In this document: positions 45,701-56,900 of the stretch, one piece after another
Layout: each line of letters begins with the position of its first letter
How positions within the stretch are numbered: position 1 is the stretch's first letter
Assembly (NCBI GenBank): GCA_902651635.1
Contig: CACRSC010000030.1
Coordinates: 244,060-308,059, forward strand
Length of the DNA stretch: 64,000 nt
Direction of reading: 5' to 3'
Origin: Mastigamoeba balamuthi
Lineage: Eukaryota; Evosea; Mastigamoebida; Mastigamoebidae
Notes under the pieces: generated by a model
Seen by the model: only the letters and a program-made list of their open reading frames with translations
Databases searched by the model: none
What the model was told of the DNA's origin: nothing
Translations under genes and position numbers: made by a program

Positions 45701-47463
45701 GAGGCGTTGAGGGCGGCCTGCCACATGGGGACCGTGTGCAGCGCCAGCGTCGTCAGCTTCGTCGACGTCACCGCTGCCACGCGGATGCTCGTCTCCTCGG
45801 GGTGGTCCATCGTCGACACCATGTCCCCCGAGTTGCCCGCCGCGAACACGAACACGACGCCGTGCTGCAGCGTCGCCGCTTTCTGCAGGGGAGATTCCAA
45901 ATACCATATCTGTCAGAAATCTAGATTTGGATATGGGAGTTGGAAATTGAGATTTTCGCACAGCGAACACGGAGATGGGGTTGTTCGAGTCCTGGAACGC
46001 CGTGTCGCCCCACGAGTTGCTGATGACCTGCGCCCCGTCGGCCACAGCGTCCTCGAGGGCCGCCAGGCACGCCGACGCCTTTCCCGATGGCTGGCTGCAT
46101 TCGACTCAGATTAATCAGTCCCAGATATTTATGACGCAACGCAGGCAGTTCTGAATTGGCCACCGCACCCAGATTTGTTCATGTAGAAGACACGGTAGTT
46201 CATGACCCAGGCATACGGCGCCACGCCGGAGATGTTCAGGAACCTCCCGTCGGCGATGATCTGCACCGGCACGCCCGCAGCGGTGGAGCTCGTGCTGCGG
46301 GGGAGATATTCCGTTGATCCCGGATCTGAAATCATGAGGGATGCCCGATATCTGCCTCGTACTGGACTCCGTGCGAGTTCTTCAGAGGGCCTGGCCAGCT
46401 GTGGCTATCCGTCTCGTGCGGCGGGTCCAGCGGGTCAAAGTACGCTCTCGACACGATCAGCTTCCCGTTGCAGTTCCTGTAAATATCTTTCAGGAATATG
46501 TCATTTCTCCGGAGACAAGCCGCACTCGGTCTCTCCCAGCCCAGGCGCCGGGATGTCGTGTGGCCAATCGAACCCCGCCCCGCTCATCATCGCCACCTGA
46601 ATTGCCAAGATTTCGGAATGTGAGGATTCGAATTCCGGGAATATTCCGAGAATGACGCACGTCCTTGTGCGTCCCGCCGTCGACGACGGCGATCTTGACG
46701 CCCTTGCCGGCCTTGAGGGGCAGCCGCGAGGCCCAGGCCGCCGGGACGTTGCAGAGGGGCTCCGCGGCCCACAGGGTCTCGCGCACGTCGTGGTCGGGCC
46801 ACGCGCCGACGACCCCCGCGCGCGACCGCAGTGACGTCAGCACAGACTGCGCGTCGGCGCCGGCGTTGGCGACGACGGTCACGGCGTTGATCACCGAGGT
46901 CAGGCGGGCCTCGTGCAGGCTGCCGCGCTCGTCGGCGAACTCGGCCAGCGCCATCCCCGAGTCGCGCCTGCGGGGGCCCCGAGTCAATTGACCCGCCCGC
47001 GCCAATTTTGGACCCAAACACGCTCGCGGGAGCGTCGGGTTTTCTGTGGCATCTCGCCGCGTCCACCGCGTTTTGCGCGAGTGGATTGGCAGCCCAGGCC
47101 ATACGTCATATGACGTGCGAGCCACAGGGGCGGGAAAGCGCCACCGAAATCGCCGGCAACATTGGCAATCGACATTTATCTGAAAGAGGAAAAGAAAACC
47201 TGCTGCGATGCTGCCCGCAACTGCACGGTGCAGTGGGTGTGGGGACGCAACTTGAGCGAGCTGAGGAAGCGGTCCTGCATGGCCAGGGCAGCCAACTGGC
47301 GCGCGGCGCGCGGGCCCAGCGGGGGGTCGGCGAGGCGCACAATGAACCGCAGGCCCGCAGAGCCCACGGGGCCACCGCTGGCAGCACCGCAGACGGCGCA
47401 GGGCAGCAGCGCAGCCGCCAGCAGCACAGCCACGGCAGCACACCCAGCCCCATGCAACAGCAT
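42742..47463 (-). CDS. Secreted or surface S8 subtilase with PA domain
   Basis: Large subtilisin-like protease with about a dozen exons. Start at 47463 gives signal peptide AVAVLLAAALLPCAVCGAA. A prodomain-like region is followed by the Asp motif (KIAVVDGG, near 46690). The His motif SHGVHTSSTAAG is restored by splicing near 46370 and 46290. The oxyanion Asn is in FVFAAGNSGD (near 45840). A PA-type insert (GCSLDDKAAAALRAGASML) follows, then the Ser motif GSASGTSMAAPQVAG (near 44840). A long C-terminal beta-rich region follows, then a Ser-rich stalk and a hydrophobic end (APCLLLALLSVARALDW) that looks like a GPI or membrane signal. The layout resembles plant subtilases. Intron 1 (46968-47218) keeps frame only with a GC donor (GCGGGC). 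Exact joins of several C-terminal exons were not all resolved. Confidence 0.85.
43190..47000 (-). repeat. Intron motif TCAATTGACTtGGGCCC, three copies in the subtilase gene
   Basis: Read on the coding (minus) strand, the motif lies at about 43192-43208, 44338-44354 and 46974-46990, each in a different intron and upstream of that intron's acceptor. The third copy has TCGGGGCCC. The window also has other intronic CAATTG cores, near 22710, 45420, 45553 and 56070. Confidence 0.7.
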
Positions 47464-47648
47464 CTCCGGAAACGACGAAACTCGAGGGGGCAGCTGGCAG
47501 AGCCTCGTCCAGTGCGAGGCGCTTTTGAAACTAAAATAGTGCACGGATAATCAACCCTGTGCACCTTCAGGCAAAAAAAATCTCTCGGTCAGGCAGATTT
47601 TTCCTCAGAGAAGATTCAGGAATCTCTGGTGCATCGTATCCCCGAAAA

Positions 47649-48613
47649 ATGGCTGAGCTGGAAAGCGAGTGGCTACTGCGCAGCCACGTGGCCCCCGCGC
47701 TGCTGCAGCGCCTGGCCACGCTGCCCACCGACAGCGCCCGCGTGTCCGTGGCCGCCGACCTCGTCTCGCTGGCCGTAGCGTCGCCCGTGCTGCCCGTTCT
47801 CGACGCCTCTGGCGCCCGTCAGCTCTGCTCCTCGGGGCCCTCGCTCGCGGCAGCCGGCGACCTCCTGCTCAGCCGCGCGCTCGCGGGCGACGCCCCTGTC
47901 GTCGGGGCACTGTTATCGCGNCGCAGCAGCTCGCGCAGGCCCTCGCGGCCGCCTGCGCCCGCGGGCACCTCGACGCCGTCCGCGCGCTGGCGGCGGCGCC
48001 CTACAGCGCGGGGCCCGCAGAGGCGCGGTGGGAGCAGAGCCGGTGCCTGCGGAGCGCGTGCGCCAGCGGCTTCGCGGACGTCGTCGCGGAGCTCTCGCGG
48101 GCGCCGTTCCTGCTCGCGGGCCCCGACGCGCTCGTGGGCTTCCAGGAGGCCTGCCTCAACGGCCACGCCGCCGTCGTCGAGCTGCTCGCCCGCCCGCCCT
48201 ACGCCCTGCGCGCCTGCGACGCGCGGCTCGACGACAACTGGGCGCTGCGGTGGGCCTGCGCCAACGGCCACACGCGCGTCGTCGCCGCCCTCGCAGGCGC
48301 CCCGTTCGCGCTCGGGCCCGCGGACGCCCGCGCAGACGACTGCTTCGCGCTGCGGTGGGCGTGCGCCAACGGGCACGCGGAGGTCGTGCGCCAGCTGGGG
48401 GCCGCGCCGTTCCTGCTGGGCCGCGACGACGCGCTCTGCAGGAGCGGCTGGGGCGTCCTCATCGCCTGCGGGCGCGGCCACGTCGACGTGGTGCGCGCGC
48501 TGATGGCCGCGCCGTTCGGGCTGACCCGGGGCGACCTCGAGGCGTTCGGGGCGGTCGAGGTGGCGAGGACGCAGGGCAGGCAGGAGCTCGTGCTGCTGCT
48601 CTCCACCCTGTGA
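47649..48613 (+). CDS. Ankyrin-repeat protein
   Basis: Starts MAELESEWLLRSHVAPALL and contains about six ankyrin-type repeats with the unit ALRWACANGHTRVVAALAG. The frame changes exactly at the N at 47921, so a base or more is missing there; about 321 residues if one base is restored in thought only. There are no signal peptide or membrane segments. It is probably a cytosolic protein-interaction scaffold, and the partner is unknown. It faces the LRR gene. The 3' 550 bp recur identically at 49455-50003. Confidence 0.8.
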
Positions 48614-49209
48614 AGGCTGTTGCCCGAACCCCCACCCACTCCGCTCGTCAGGCACGCATGCCAGCTGCCCGACATATCACGGCGATGGTTGGCCGGGACG
48701 GCAGATCAGGATCGGTGCATTCGCAGTTGGGTTCCCTCACGTCTCAAGGACCGAGTCTCTTCCGGTGTCTCCCCGCAATCCGCACGCACGCGACGTCCGT
48801 GTGTGCCCACGGACCCCTGCGCGCAGCACATGATGCACAGGGCTAGCACTGAGGCAACTACCTTCACAGGGTATTTATCAGATCTCAAATGTGGGTCACC
48901 GTCACCTACGCCAACGAAAGCCGCCTATGGCAGGGAAACACACACACGGGGAGCACAGCAATTGCGTTGGCAGCCTCTGCATGAGCAATGGTGGTCAAGT
49001 GCCACTGCCATCACTGCAACCTCTGTTTCTCTGAGCACTGCCGCCCTCAGTTCCGCGCACAACTCCCACGGTGCTGCATGCCCGCGATTCTCCCGTGTCT
49101 TACTGCTTGGCGAGTGTATCGGGCGTGCTTTGTGTGTGCGCACTCTGTCGTCCGGGCGGGACTCGCTGGGCATCGCAGCACCCAGGAGCGTCTGAGAGCG
49201 CCAGTGAGC

Positions 49210-49453
49210 TCAGAGGACAGCCCACGGGGGGCACTGCTCGGATGGCCACGAGGCGAAGGCGTCGTTCTGCTTGAGGTACACGCGCCTGAGCTTGCAGGGC
49301 GCAGGGACCTCGGCCAGAAGCAGCGCCTCGGCCTGCCCCCGCTCGCTGAGCCCCACGTGGTTCAGGTGCACCGTGTGCAGCGCAGGGCAGCCGTGCACGA
49401 TGTGCACCAGGCGAGCAGCAGCAGTGGCAGCAGTGGCAGCAGCAGCGGAGTCG
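49210..49453 (-). CDS. LRR protein, 3' end, second version (cut by N)
   Basis: Reads HLNHVGLSERGQAEALLLAE and ends PPWAVL, matching the end of the LRR gene at 50611. It is truncated at the N, so it is an allelic or duplicate fragment, not a separate gene. Confidence 0.7.
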
Positions 49454-49454
49454 N

Positions 49455-50003
49455 AGCGGCTTCGCGGACGTCGTCGCGGAGCTCTCGCGGGCGCCGTTCC
49501 TGCTCGCGGGCCCCGACGCGCTCGTGGGCTTCCAGGAGGCCTGCCTCAACGGCCACGCCGCCGTCGTCGAGCTGCTCGCCCGCCCGCCCTACGCCCTGCG
49601 CGCCTGCGACGCGCGGCTCGACGACAACTGGGCGCTGCGGTGGGCCTGCGCCAACGGCCACACGCGCGTCGTCGCCGCCCTCGCAGGCGCCCCGTTCGCG
49701 CTCGGGCCCGCGGACGCCCGCGCAGACGACTGCTTCGCGCTGCGGTGGGCGTGCGCCAACGGGCACGCGGAGGTCGTGCGCCAGCTGGGGGCCGCGCCGT
49801 TCCTGCTGGGCCGCGACGACGCGCTCTGCAGGAGCGGCTGGGGCGTCCTCATCGCCTGCGGGCGCGGCCACGTCGACGTGGTGCGCGCGCTGATGGCCGC
49901 GCCGTTCGGGCTGACCCGGGGCGACCTCGAGGCGTTCGGGGCGGTCGAGGTGGCGAGGACGCAGGGCAGGCAGGAGCTCGTGCTGCTGCTCTCCACCCTG
50001 TGA
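49455..50003 (+). CDS. Ankyrin-repeat protein, 3' part, second version (cut by N)
   Basis: Same as the C-terminal 182 residues of the ankyrin gene at 47649-48613, beginning in the middle of a repeat right after the N. It has no start of its own. Treat as a duplicate of the same locus. Confidence 0.75.
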   Translation, partial: SGFADVVAELSRAPFLLAGPDALVGFQEACLNGHAAVVELLARPPYALRACDARLDDNWALRWACANGHTRVVAALAGAPFALGPADARADDCFALRWACANGHAEVVRQLGAAPFLLGRDDALCRSGWGVLIACGRGHVDVVRALMAAPFGLTRGDLEAFGAVEVARTQGRQELVLLLSTL

Positions 50004-50610
50004 AGGCTGTTGCCCGAACCCCCACCCACTCCGCTCGTCAGGCACGCAATTGCCAGCTGCCCGACATATCAGGGCGATGGTTGGCTGGGACGACAGATCT
50101 GGATCGGTGCATTCGCAGTTGGTCCTTTGGCGCGGCATCCGTGAGGGAACCCGAGTCTCTTCCAGTATCTCCCCGTAATCCGCACGGGCCCGACGTCCTT
50201 TGTTGTGCCCACGGACCACTGCGCACAGCACGTGATGCACAGGGCTTTGCACTGAGGCAATTGTATACCTTCGCAGGGTATTGATCAGATCGCAGATGAA
50301 ATGTGGGTCACCGTCGCCAATGCCAACGAAAGCCAGCCCATGGCGGGGACACACAGGGGAGCTCAGCAATTGCGGTGGCAGCCTCAGCATGCGCAATGGT
50401 GGTCAAGTGCCACCGACATCCCTGCAATATCTGTTTCTCTGAGCACAGCCTCCCTCTGTATCGCGCACAACTCCCACGATGCTGCATGCCCGCGATTCTC
50501 CCGTGTCTTCCTGCTTGGCGAGTGTATCGGGCGTGTGCTTGTGTGCGTGCGCGCGATGTAGACTCGCTGGGCATCGCAGCACCCAGCAGCGTCTGAGAGC
50601 GCCAGTGGGC

Positions 50611-51686
50611 TCAGAGGACAGCCCACGGGGGGCACTGGTCGGCGGGCCACGAGGCGAAGGCGTCGTTCTGCTTGAGGTACACGCGCCTGAGCTTGCAGGG
50701 CGCAGGGACGGCCGCCAGCAGCAGCGCCTCGGCCTGCCCCCGCTCGCTGAGCCCCACGTGGTTCAGGTGCACCGTGTGCAGCGCAGGGCAGCCGTGCACG
50801 ATGTGCACCAGTCGAGCAGCGGCAGCAGCAGCAGCAGTGGCAGCAGTGGCAGCAGCAGCGGAGTCGTCTGTGGTCGTCTCTGTGCTCAGCAGCGCGTTGT
50901 TGGTCAGCCCCAGCCCCTCGAGCTGCGCCCCCAGCCACGTGCACGGCCCCTCGGGGCCCTCGAACAGCGCGTCGTGCAGCCGCTGCAGCCCCGCGGACGT
51001 CAGCTTGTTGCCTGCCAGTCGCACCGCCACAGCGCCCAGATCCCGCAAATCAGGAACGCAGATATCCGCGGGGATGATCCGCGGATCTTCTCCGCGGCGG
51101 AAATCTCTTCGGACCTGCGAGGTAGAGGAACCGCAGCTGCCGCCTGCGCTCGAGCACAGCGCCGAGCAGGGAGGCCAGCCCAGTGTCCCCCAGGGTGCAG
51201 TGCTCGAGGTCGAGGGTCCTGAGGGCTGGCAGCGCCTCCAGGGCCGCGCGGCAGAGGCCGGCGACTGCGGGGGCGGCGGCGGCGCTGAGGTCCACGTGGC
51301 GCAGCTCCAGCAGCTCCGCGGGGCGTGCCCGAGCTTCCAGGCACCGCGCCACCGCTGCCACGACTCGCGACTCGGGCGTCGTGGGCTCGGCGGGGCACTC
51401 GGCCTGCGCAGGACGCTCAGTGCGGCGCTGCTTGGCTGGGGGTGGCTGAGGGTCTGCTACGAGAAGATTCTGTAAGATTCAGTGCGGATATTGGGATATT
51501 TGTGGTATCTTCCACCTAAAGGCTTGATCGGAGTGCACCTCCTGTGGTGTCTGCGGCGGCGTGCAAGAGTACGTTGCCGCGCAGCTTCGCGCAGAGGAGG
51601 CCCGATCCGTTCATGCCGCGCGTCTCCCACTCGCCTGAGTTGTCCAGCATCGCCTCGACAAGCGCCACGAGCTGCTGGTCCTCCAT
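50611..51686 (-). CDS. Leucine-rich-repeat protein (RNH1/NLR-type repeats)
   Basis: Three exons in phase: 51686-51539, 51453-51115 and 51011-50611, 295 residues, all GT-AG. Starts MEDQQLVALVEAMLD. Repeats of ribonuclease-inhibitor type are seen as LRTLDLEHCTLGDTGLASLL, then LRFLYLAGNKLTSAGLQRL, and LHTVHLNHVGLSERGQAEAL. An alanine run (from GCA/GCC repeats near 50820-50860) interrupts the third repeat. There is no signal peptide. Probably an intracellular protein-binding scaffold; function not known. Confidence 0.8.
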
Positions 51687-51789
51687 AACCCGGCCCGTAT
51701 CTGACCAACCCCCGTTTCTTTGTGAAAATATCCCTATCAATTGTACCATTTTCATTGAAGAGCAGTGATATCGTATGTCAAAGGGCGAG

Positions 51790-53800
51790 TTGTCTTTTTG
51801 CTTATGAGAACAAATTTGCATGAATAACATGGAACAATAATGTAGATTCACGAATAATAATTAACTAGCAAGCAGGCAGTGCATACGATCAGCCAGTGCA
51901 GAGACCAGTGGTGGTCTTCTCTCTGAGGAAGGAAGCAAGCAGGATGGTGTTGATGCTGAAAGGGTTTAAGATAAGGAAGTCCTTAAGGTGAAAGTGCAGT
52001 ATGTCATTCAGTATGCTAATGTAAAAGGGACCAGTGCAATCAGAAGCAATTCCAACTGTTGCACATAACTAAATACTACTGTTTGTTTTCAGTCTGTTGC
52101 AGGATAGCTCAGTGCTCTCTTCAAAAACTCCAACATTAAGATTAAATAAATCAGCTTAATTATGGGCTTTTTATCAATCATCCTCTCACATTGCAGTATG
52201 TTGCCAATCATGTTCATCTTGAAGTGAAAATCACTCTCAATCTTGACCTGAAGACCTCAGATAGGATCATTGATCAGAAGGACTTGTGATCTACAGAATC
52301 TACAGTAGCTGCAGTGTTAGTCACAGTGATGCACTTTTCAGGAGATAAAGGGAAGAAATAGAGAAATGAAACAGCAAATGAGAAGGGAAAAAGAGAACAG
52401 TGTACCTGTTCAATGCTGTCCTGCAGTCACAATGCCCTTTTCCCTTTCCTCTGTAGTCTGCAGGAGATAGAGCACAGACTGTGCTCTGCTTCTCATGTTG
52501 TTCACAACTTCTTAACATACTGTAAGTTGTGTGCTGGAGTCAGAAGGATGTGGAGAAAAGGAAGAAGTTCAGAGGATCATCTGAAAGAAGTTCTGTGGAT
52601 GAGGAAAACTGTGTTAAGGAAAAGAAGGCAGCGCATCTTCATTCTCAAAGTGATATGAAAAGAAAAGGGGAAGGGAAGGAAAGGCTGGGGCTGCCACCTG
52701 GTGCAATGGTGCCAGGCATTTAAAGTCATTGGCAATGAAGTCAGGATCCACAATGCAGCTCAGGCACAACAGGCAACAAAGGCCAAACATGGTCTTGGTG
52801 GCATTTCAGTACATGTTTATCAGAATGCATTTGGACAGGAAATTGTTGATACAGCTGTGAGAAAATCATTGATGGAAGATGCAGTGCAGATGAAATCATT
52901 AATGATCTGTTCAAAAAGTTGTACAGATCACAGAGACAGACCTTCATGCAGTGCTGGAAGTGTAAGAGCCCATTGCAGATGCTGATCATGAGTCATGCAG
53001 GCTGGAACAAGCCCCATACATGGTAAATGCCAGAGTCTCATTGGAGCCAGGAGCCAGTGGGACTTGGTAGAATTCATAGATCAGGTCCACTACACTGATT
53101 CAGAACTTCCCCACAAGGAAGTCAGAAGAGCTCATGAAGTGCCTTATTTGAGTAGACATCAGGGACAATAGCATGATTCGTGAGGACATAATCTTGGAAA
53201 AAATCTGTTTGCTATTCTTACAGATAATGTGTTTTGGCTCAGTCCATGGGAAATCACTGGGAAAGATGCCAAGGTCAACCATGCAGTTAATCTCAGTCTG
53301 TACAAAGGCAGCACACTCACTGAAGAGAGACACTGAGGCTGCTGGTAAATGGGCTGTGCATCAGGCAGCAGGTGGATGTTCAGTGGCACAAATGCAGAGA
53401 AGGTGCACTCATTGATGTATGCAAAGATAACTGCTGTCTGAGCATACAGAAGCTGCTGTAGACAGAGGTACTGGTCTTAGAAGGCCAGTGCAGGTGTCTG
53501 CTGAGGGACTGTGAGGGTAATCACCACAGTGGGATGGCTGGGGCTGCTGATGGGAGCATTGATAGAAGATATCAACAGTGAGTGGTTGAAACAGACAAAG
53601 AGTATAAAGCTCTTCTGCTCTTGTGAAAAAATAAGTGTTCATCAGGATTGATACCATTCTATCTCAGCAGAATGATGCCATCTGCATGTAAGGAATGATC
53701 CCTCAAAGTTTGTACACAATTTACTTGATGTTCCCAAATGAAGTTAAGCACAGTCAATCAGAAGATGAACAGTCTGTTCAGCTCCTATTGAATCTTGCCT
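51790..53800 (-). mobile_element. AT-rich island with an old Ty3/gypsy-like fossil
   Basis: GC content drops sharply for about 2 kb against neighbours of very high GC. On the minus strand around 53390-53100 the text recalls the start of a Ty3-type reverse transcriptase (PIYQQPQCLS, then INCMVDLGIFPS). No intact frame, terminal repeat or other domain can be defined. The element is old and broken in many places. Family assignment is tentative; the compositional shift itself is clear. Confidence 0.4.
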
Positions 53801-53981
53801 GCTCCAAGCACGCAATAGTCGCAGCATCCATTGTTTAAACAGGATTACGGTTGATGAACGACAGCAAATCTGAGGGGTTGATTTCCTCATCGGCAGATAT
53901 TCCAATTAATCCCCTAAATAAAGCAGCGCAGGGCGATCCGCAACACTGGTCGCACGGACACCCCGCACCCTCGCCCTCGCC

Positions 53982-56900
53982 ATGAGCTCCGTCGTCGTCG
54001 CCCTCGTCGTGGTGGTTCGTCGGCTGTTTTCTGCCGCGATCTCACGGATATCTCGTTGGCAACCGCAGGCGACGATCTTCGAGGTCCACGCGGTCCCGCC
54101 GCCCCTCGACGTCCTGTACGGCACCGCTCCGGCAGTGGCCTCGGGGGTCCCCAGCCACGCGTTCTCCGCGTTGGCCGTCGGTGACGACGCTCTGTTGCTG
54201 AGCCCCGAGGCCACAGCGAACTTCTCGTGGTCGCTGTCGCCGTCGTCGCCCGTCGACGGCCTCCGCTACGCAGCCACGTGGCAGCTCGCGCTGTGGTCGA
54301 CCGCCGGAGCGACAGCCTCGCCCGTCGACGCCAACACGACGGTCGCGGCGACGCTGGCGCCGAGCGGGTCCGTTGGTGAGCAGCCGGAGTGGAGCGTGTC
54401 GGTCTCGTGCGGCCAGGACGCCGTCGTCGTCGTCTGGCTCGTCATCGCCGCGTGGTCGCGCGGCCCCAACGCCATCGGCTACGACCCGGTGACCCTCTCG
54501 TGGCTCTGGCGGTGCTACAAGCCCGGCTGCAGCGCCGCCTGCTCCGCGCACGGCACGTGCCAGCGCCTCGAGGGCCACTGCGAGTGCGACGCCTCCTACG
54601 TGGGCGAGGACTGCGACACCGCCCTGGCCTCGCCGTCGCTCGTCAGCGACACGTCGGTCGAGCTGTGCCCGCTGTCGGCCTTCGAGTACACGCTGACGTT
54701 GCCGAGCTACGCCTCCGCCGACTCGTGGTACGACCTCTTCGTCGGCAAGGACGAGGCCGACTGGCGCTTCTTCGCGACCGACACGCAGCTGCAGCCCACC
54801 GACGTCTCGGGCATCGCGCTGCCGCTGACAGTGCGGCGCGAGATGCTGCTGTCGCTGCCGCCGGGGCGCTACGAGTGGGTCATCTACCGGGGCAACACGT
54901 ACACGCAGCTCCTCCAGCTGCCCGTCGTCGTGCTGCCCTGGAACGCCACCCGCTGCCCCGGGCACAGCAACGCCACGTGCGCCAGCGACGACGACTGCTC
55001 GGGCGCGGCCCACGGCGACTGCGACGCCGGGGAGTGCGCGTGCCTGGGCGGCCGCTTCGGCGCCACGTGCGCGCGCGGCTGCGGCGGCGCCAACACGACG
55101 GTCGTCGACGACAGGAGCGGAGTCATCGCGTCCGACGACCCGTCGCTGGACTCCGCGAGCACGTTGTACGCGAGGAACGGCGCGTGCAGCTGGTCGCTGG
55201 AGCCCACGGGCGACTTCGATGTCATCCGCGTGGCCTTCGACTTCTTCGACCTCGCCGACGGCGACTCCCTGACCATCGCCGCGGGCCCCGGGGGCGCGCA
55301 GCTGATGCTGGCCACGGGCTCCAAGGTCCCCGCCTCGCGCGAGTTCAGCCACCGGCGCCTGAGCGTCACGTTCGTCTCGGACTACGCGAACATCGCGCAC
55401 GGCTTCCGAATGCGCTACTCGGCCGTCAAGCTGCCCATGACGCCCGAGGAGCGCGCGCGCATCGCGGTGCCCGTGTCCCTGGCGAGCGCCGTGGCGCTGG
55501 TGGGGCTCATGTACGCGGGCATGTGGGACTACAAGCGCAAGCGGCGGAGGCGGGAGCTGCAGATGCGGCGGCCGGCCGAGGAGTGGCCGCTGGAGCTCGA
55601 GCAGGCCGAGCACCTCGCCGAGAAGATCATCACCGAGACGATCGCGATGCTGGGGCACTCGGGCGTCAGCCTCAGCAAGAGCAGGCTCGACTTCGGGCTC
55701 GCGCCGGCCGACGCGTGCCCCGTCTCGCGGCAGGTCCACGACGACATCGAGCTGGCCAACAAGGGCTCGCAGCCCATGCAGTACGAGGTCTTCGTGCCGC
55801 ACGGCGGCAACGAGTTCGAGGTCACGCTGGTGCCCGGCAGGGGCGTCATCCGGCCGCGCGAGTCGGTGACGATGCACGTGACCTTCACGCTCATGTACAC
55901 GGCCCGCATCAACAGGTTCATCAAGCTCGTCGTCCAGGACCCCGCGGGCGGCGCCATCTACACGTACGTGCACATCTCGCTCGAGGGCGCCATCTCGGAC
56001 AGGCTGGACCCGAGCGAGATCACGCTGGAGCCCGTCCCTCTGGGCTCCGGGACTTTTGGGTGCGGATATCAATTGCATTTCTCGCCCAGGCGCGCTGACC
56101 GGCGAGGCCCCGAGCAGGACTGTGTACAGAGGACTATACAGGGGGAGGCTGATGGCTGTGAAGATCCTGAGGAAGCAGAACTTCCTCGTGGCCTCGCAGC
56201 TCGCCGAGTTCCACAAGGAAATCGATCTTTACACTAAACTCAGGAACCCGTTCATCGTCGACTTTGTCGGGGCCTCGCACATCCCCGGGAGGCTGTGCCT
56301 GTGCACGGAGCTCATGGAGCTCGGTAGCCTTGAGGGCCTGATAGCTCGAGACGAGATCTCGTACCCTCTGCAGGCGAAGTTCGCGTGGGACATTGCGCAG
56401 GCAATTGACTTCCTGCACTCGCACAACGTGCTCTACCGCGACCTCAAGCCCTCCAATGTCCTGATCGCCTCCACCAGCCTCAACTCCAAGGTCAACTGCA
56501 AGATTGGGGTGCGATACCGCTGTTTCTGCTCGGCGTTTGACCTTGGGTCTCTTTCTTTCTTGTTTTGACTTCGTTTGTTTTCGCAGGACTTTGGGACTGC
56601 CAAGAACGTCGAGAGACTGCAGGAGATGTTCAAGTACACCAACGGCACCGGGACGCCTGTGTACATGGCGCCGGAGCTGTTCGACGAGGCGGGGCAGTAC
56701 AACCACAAGGTGGACGTGTTCTCGTACGGCGTGACGCTGTGGCAGATGTACACGCGCCAGTCGCCCTGGAGCGACTGCCTCTGCTGGGAGGTCCCCCAGC
56801 GCGTGCTCAAGGGCGACCGCCCCGCCATCCCCGCGGGCTGCCCCGCCGAGTACCGCACGATGATCACGTCGTGCTGGGCGCAGGACCCCAACGACCGCCC

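Larger units (their letters stand above)
48065..50866. repeat. Duplicated 1.4-kb block around an assembly N (49454)
   Basis: 48065-49453 and 49455-50866 are two versions of the same block: the 3' end of the ankyrin gene, spacer, and the 3' end of the LRR gene. The ankyrin part looks identical. The spacer differs by many substitutions and small indels, and the LRR part has a few amino-acid changes (SEQ versus ADQ). Both ends meet at the N. This fits two alleles placed side by side by the assembler; a true tandem duplication is the alternative. Confidence 0.8.

Noticed and set aside
49210-50003. A second, independent ankyrin/LRR gene pair
   Set aside because: Both parts are cut exactly at the N at 49454 and lack their 5' ends, so they are a second version of the same locus as assembled here.
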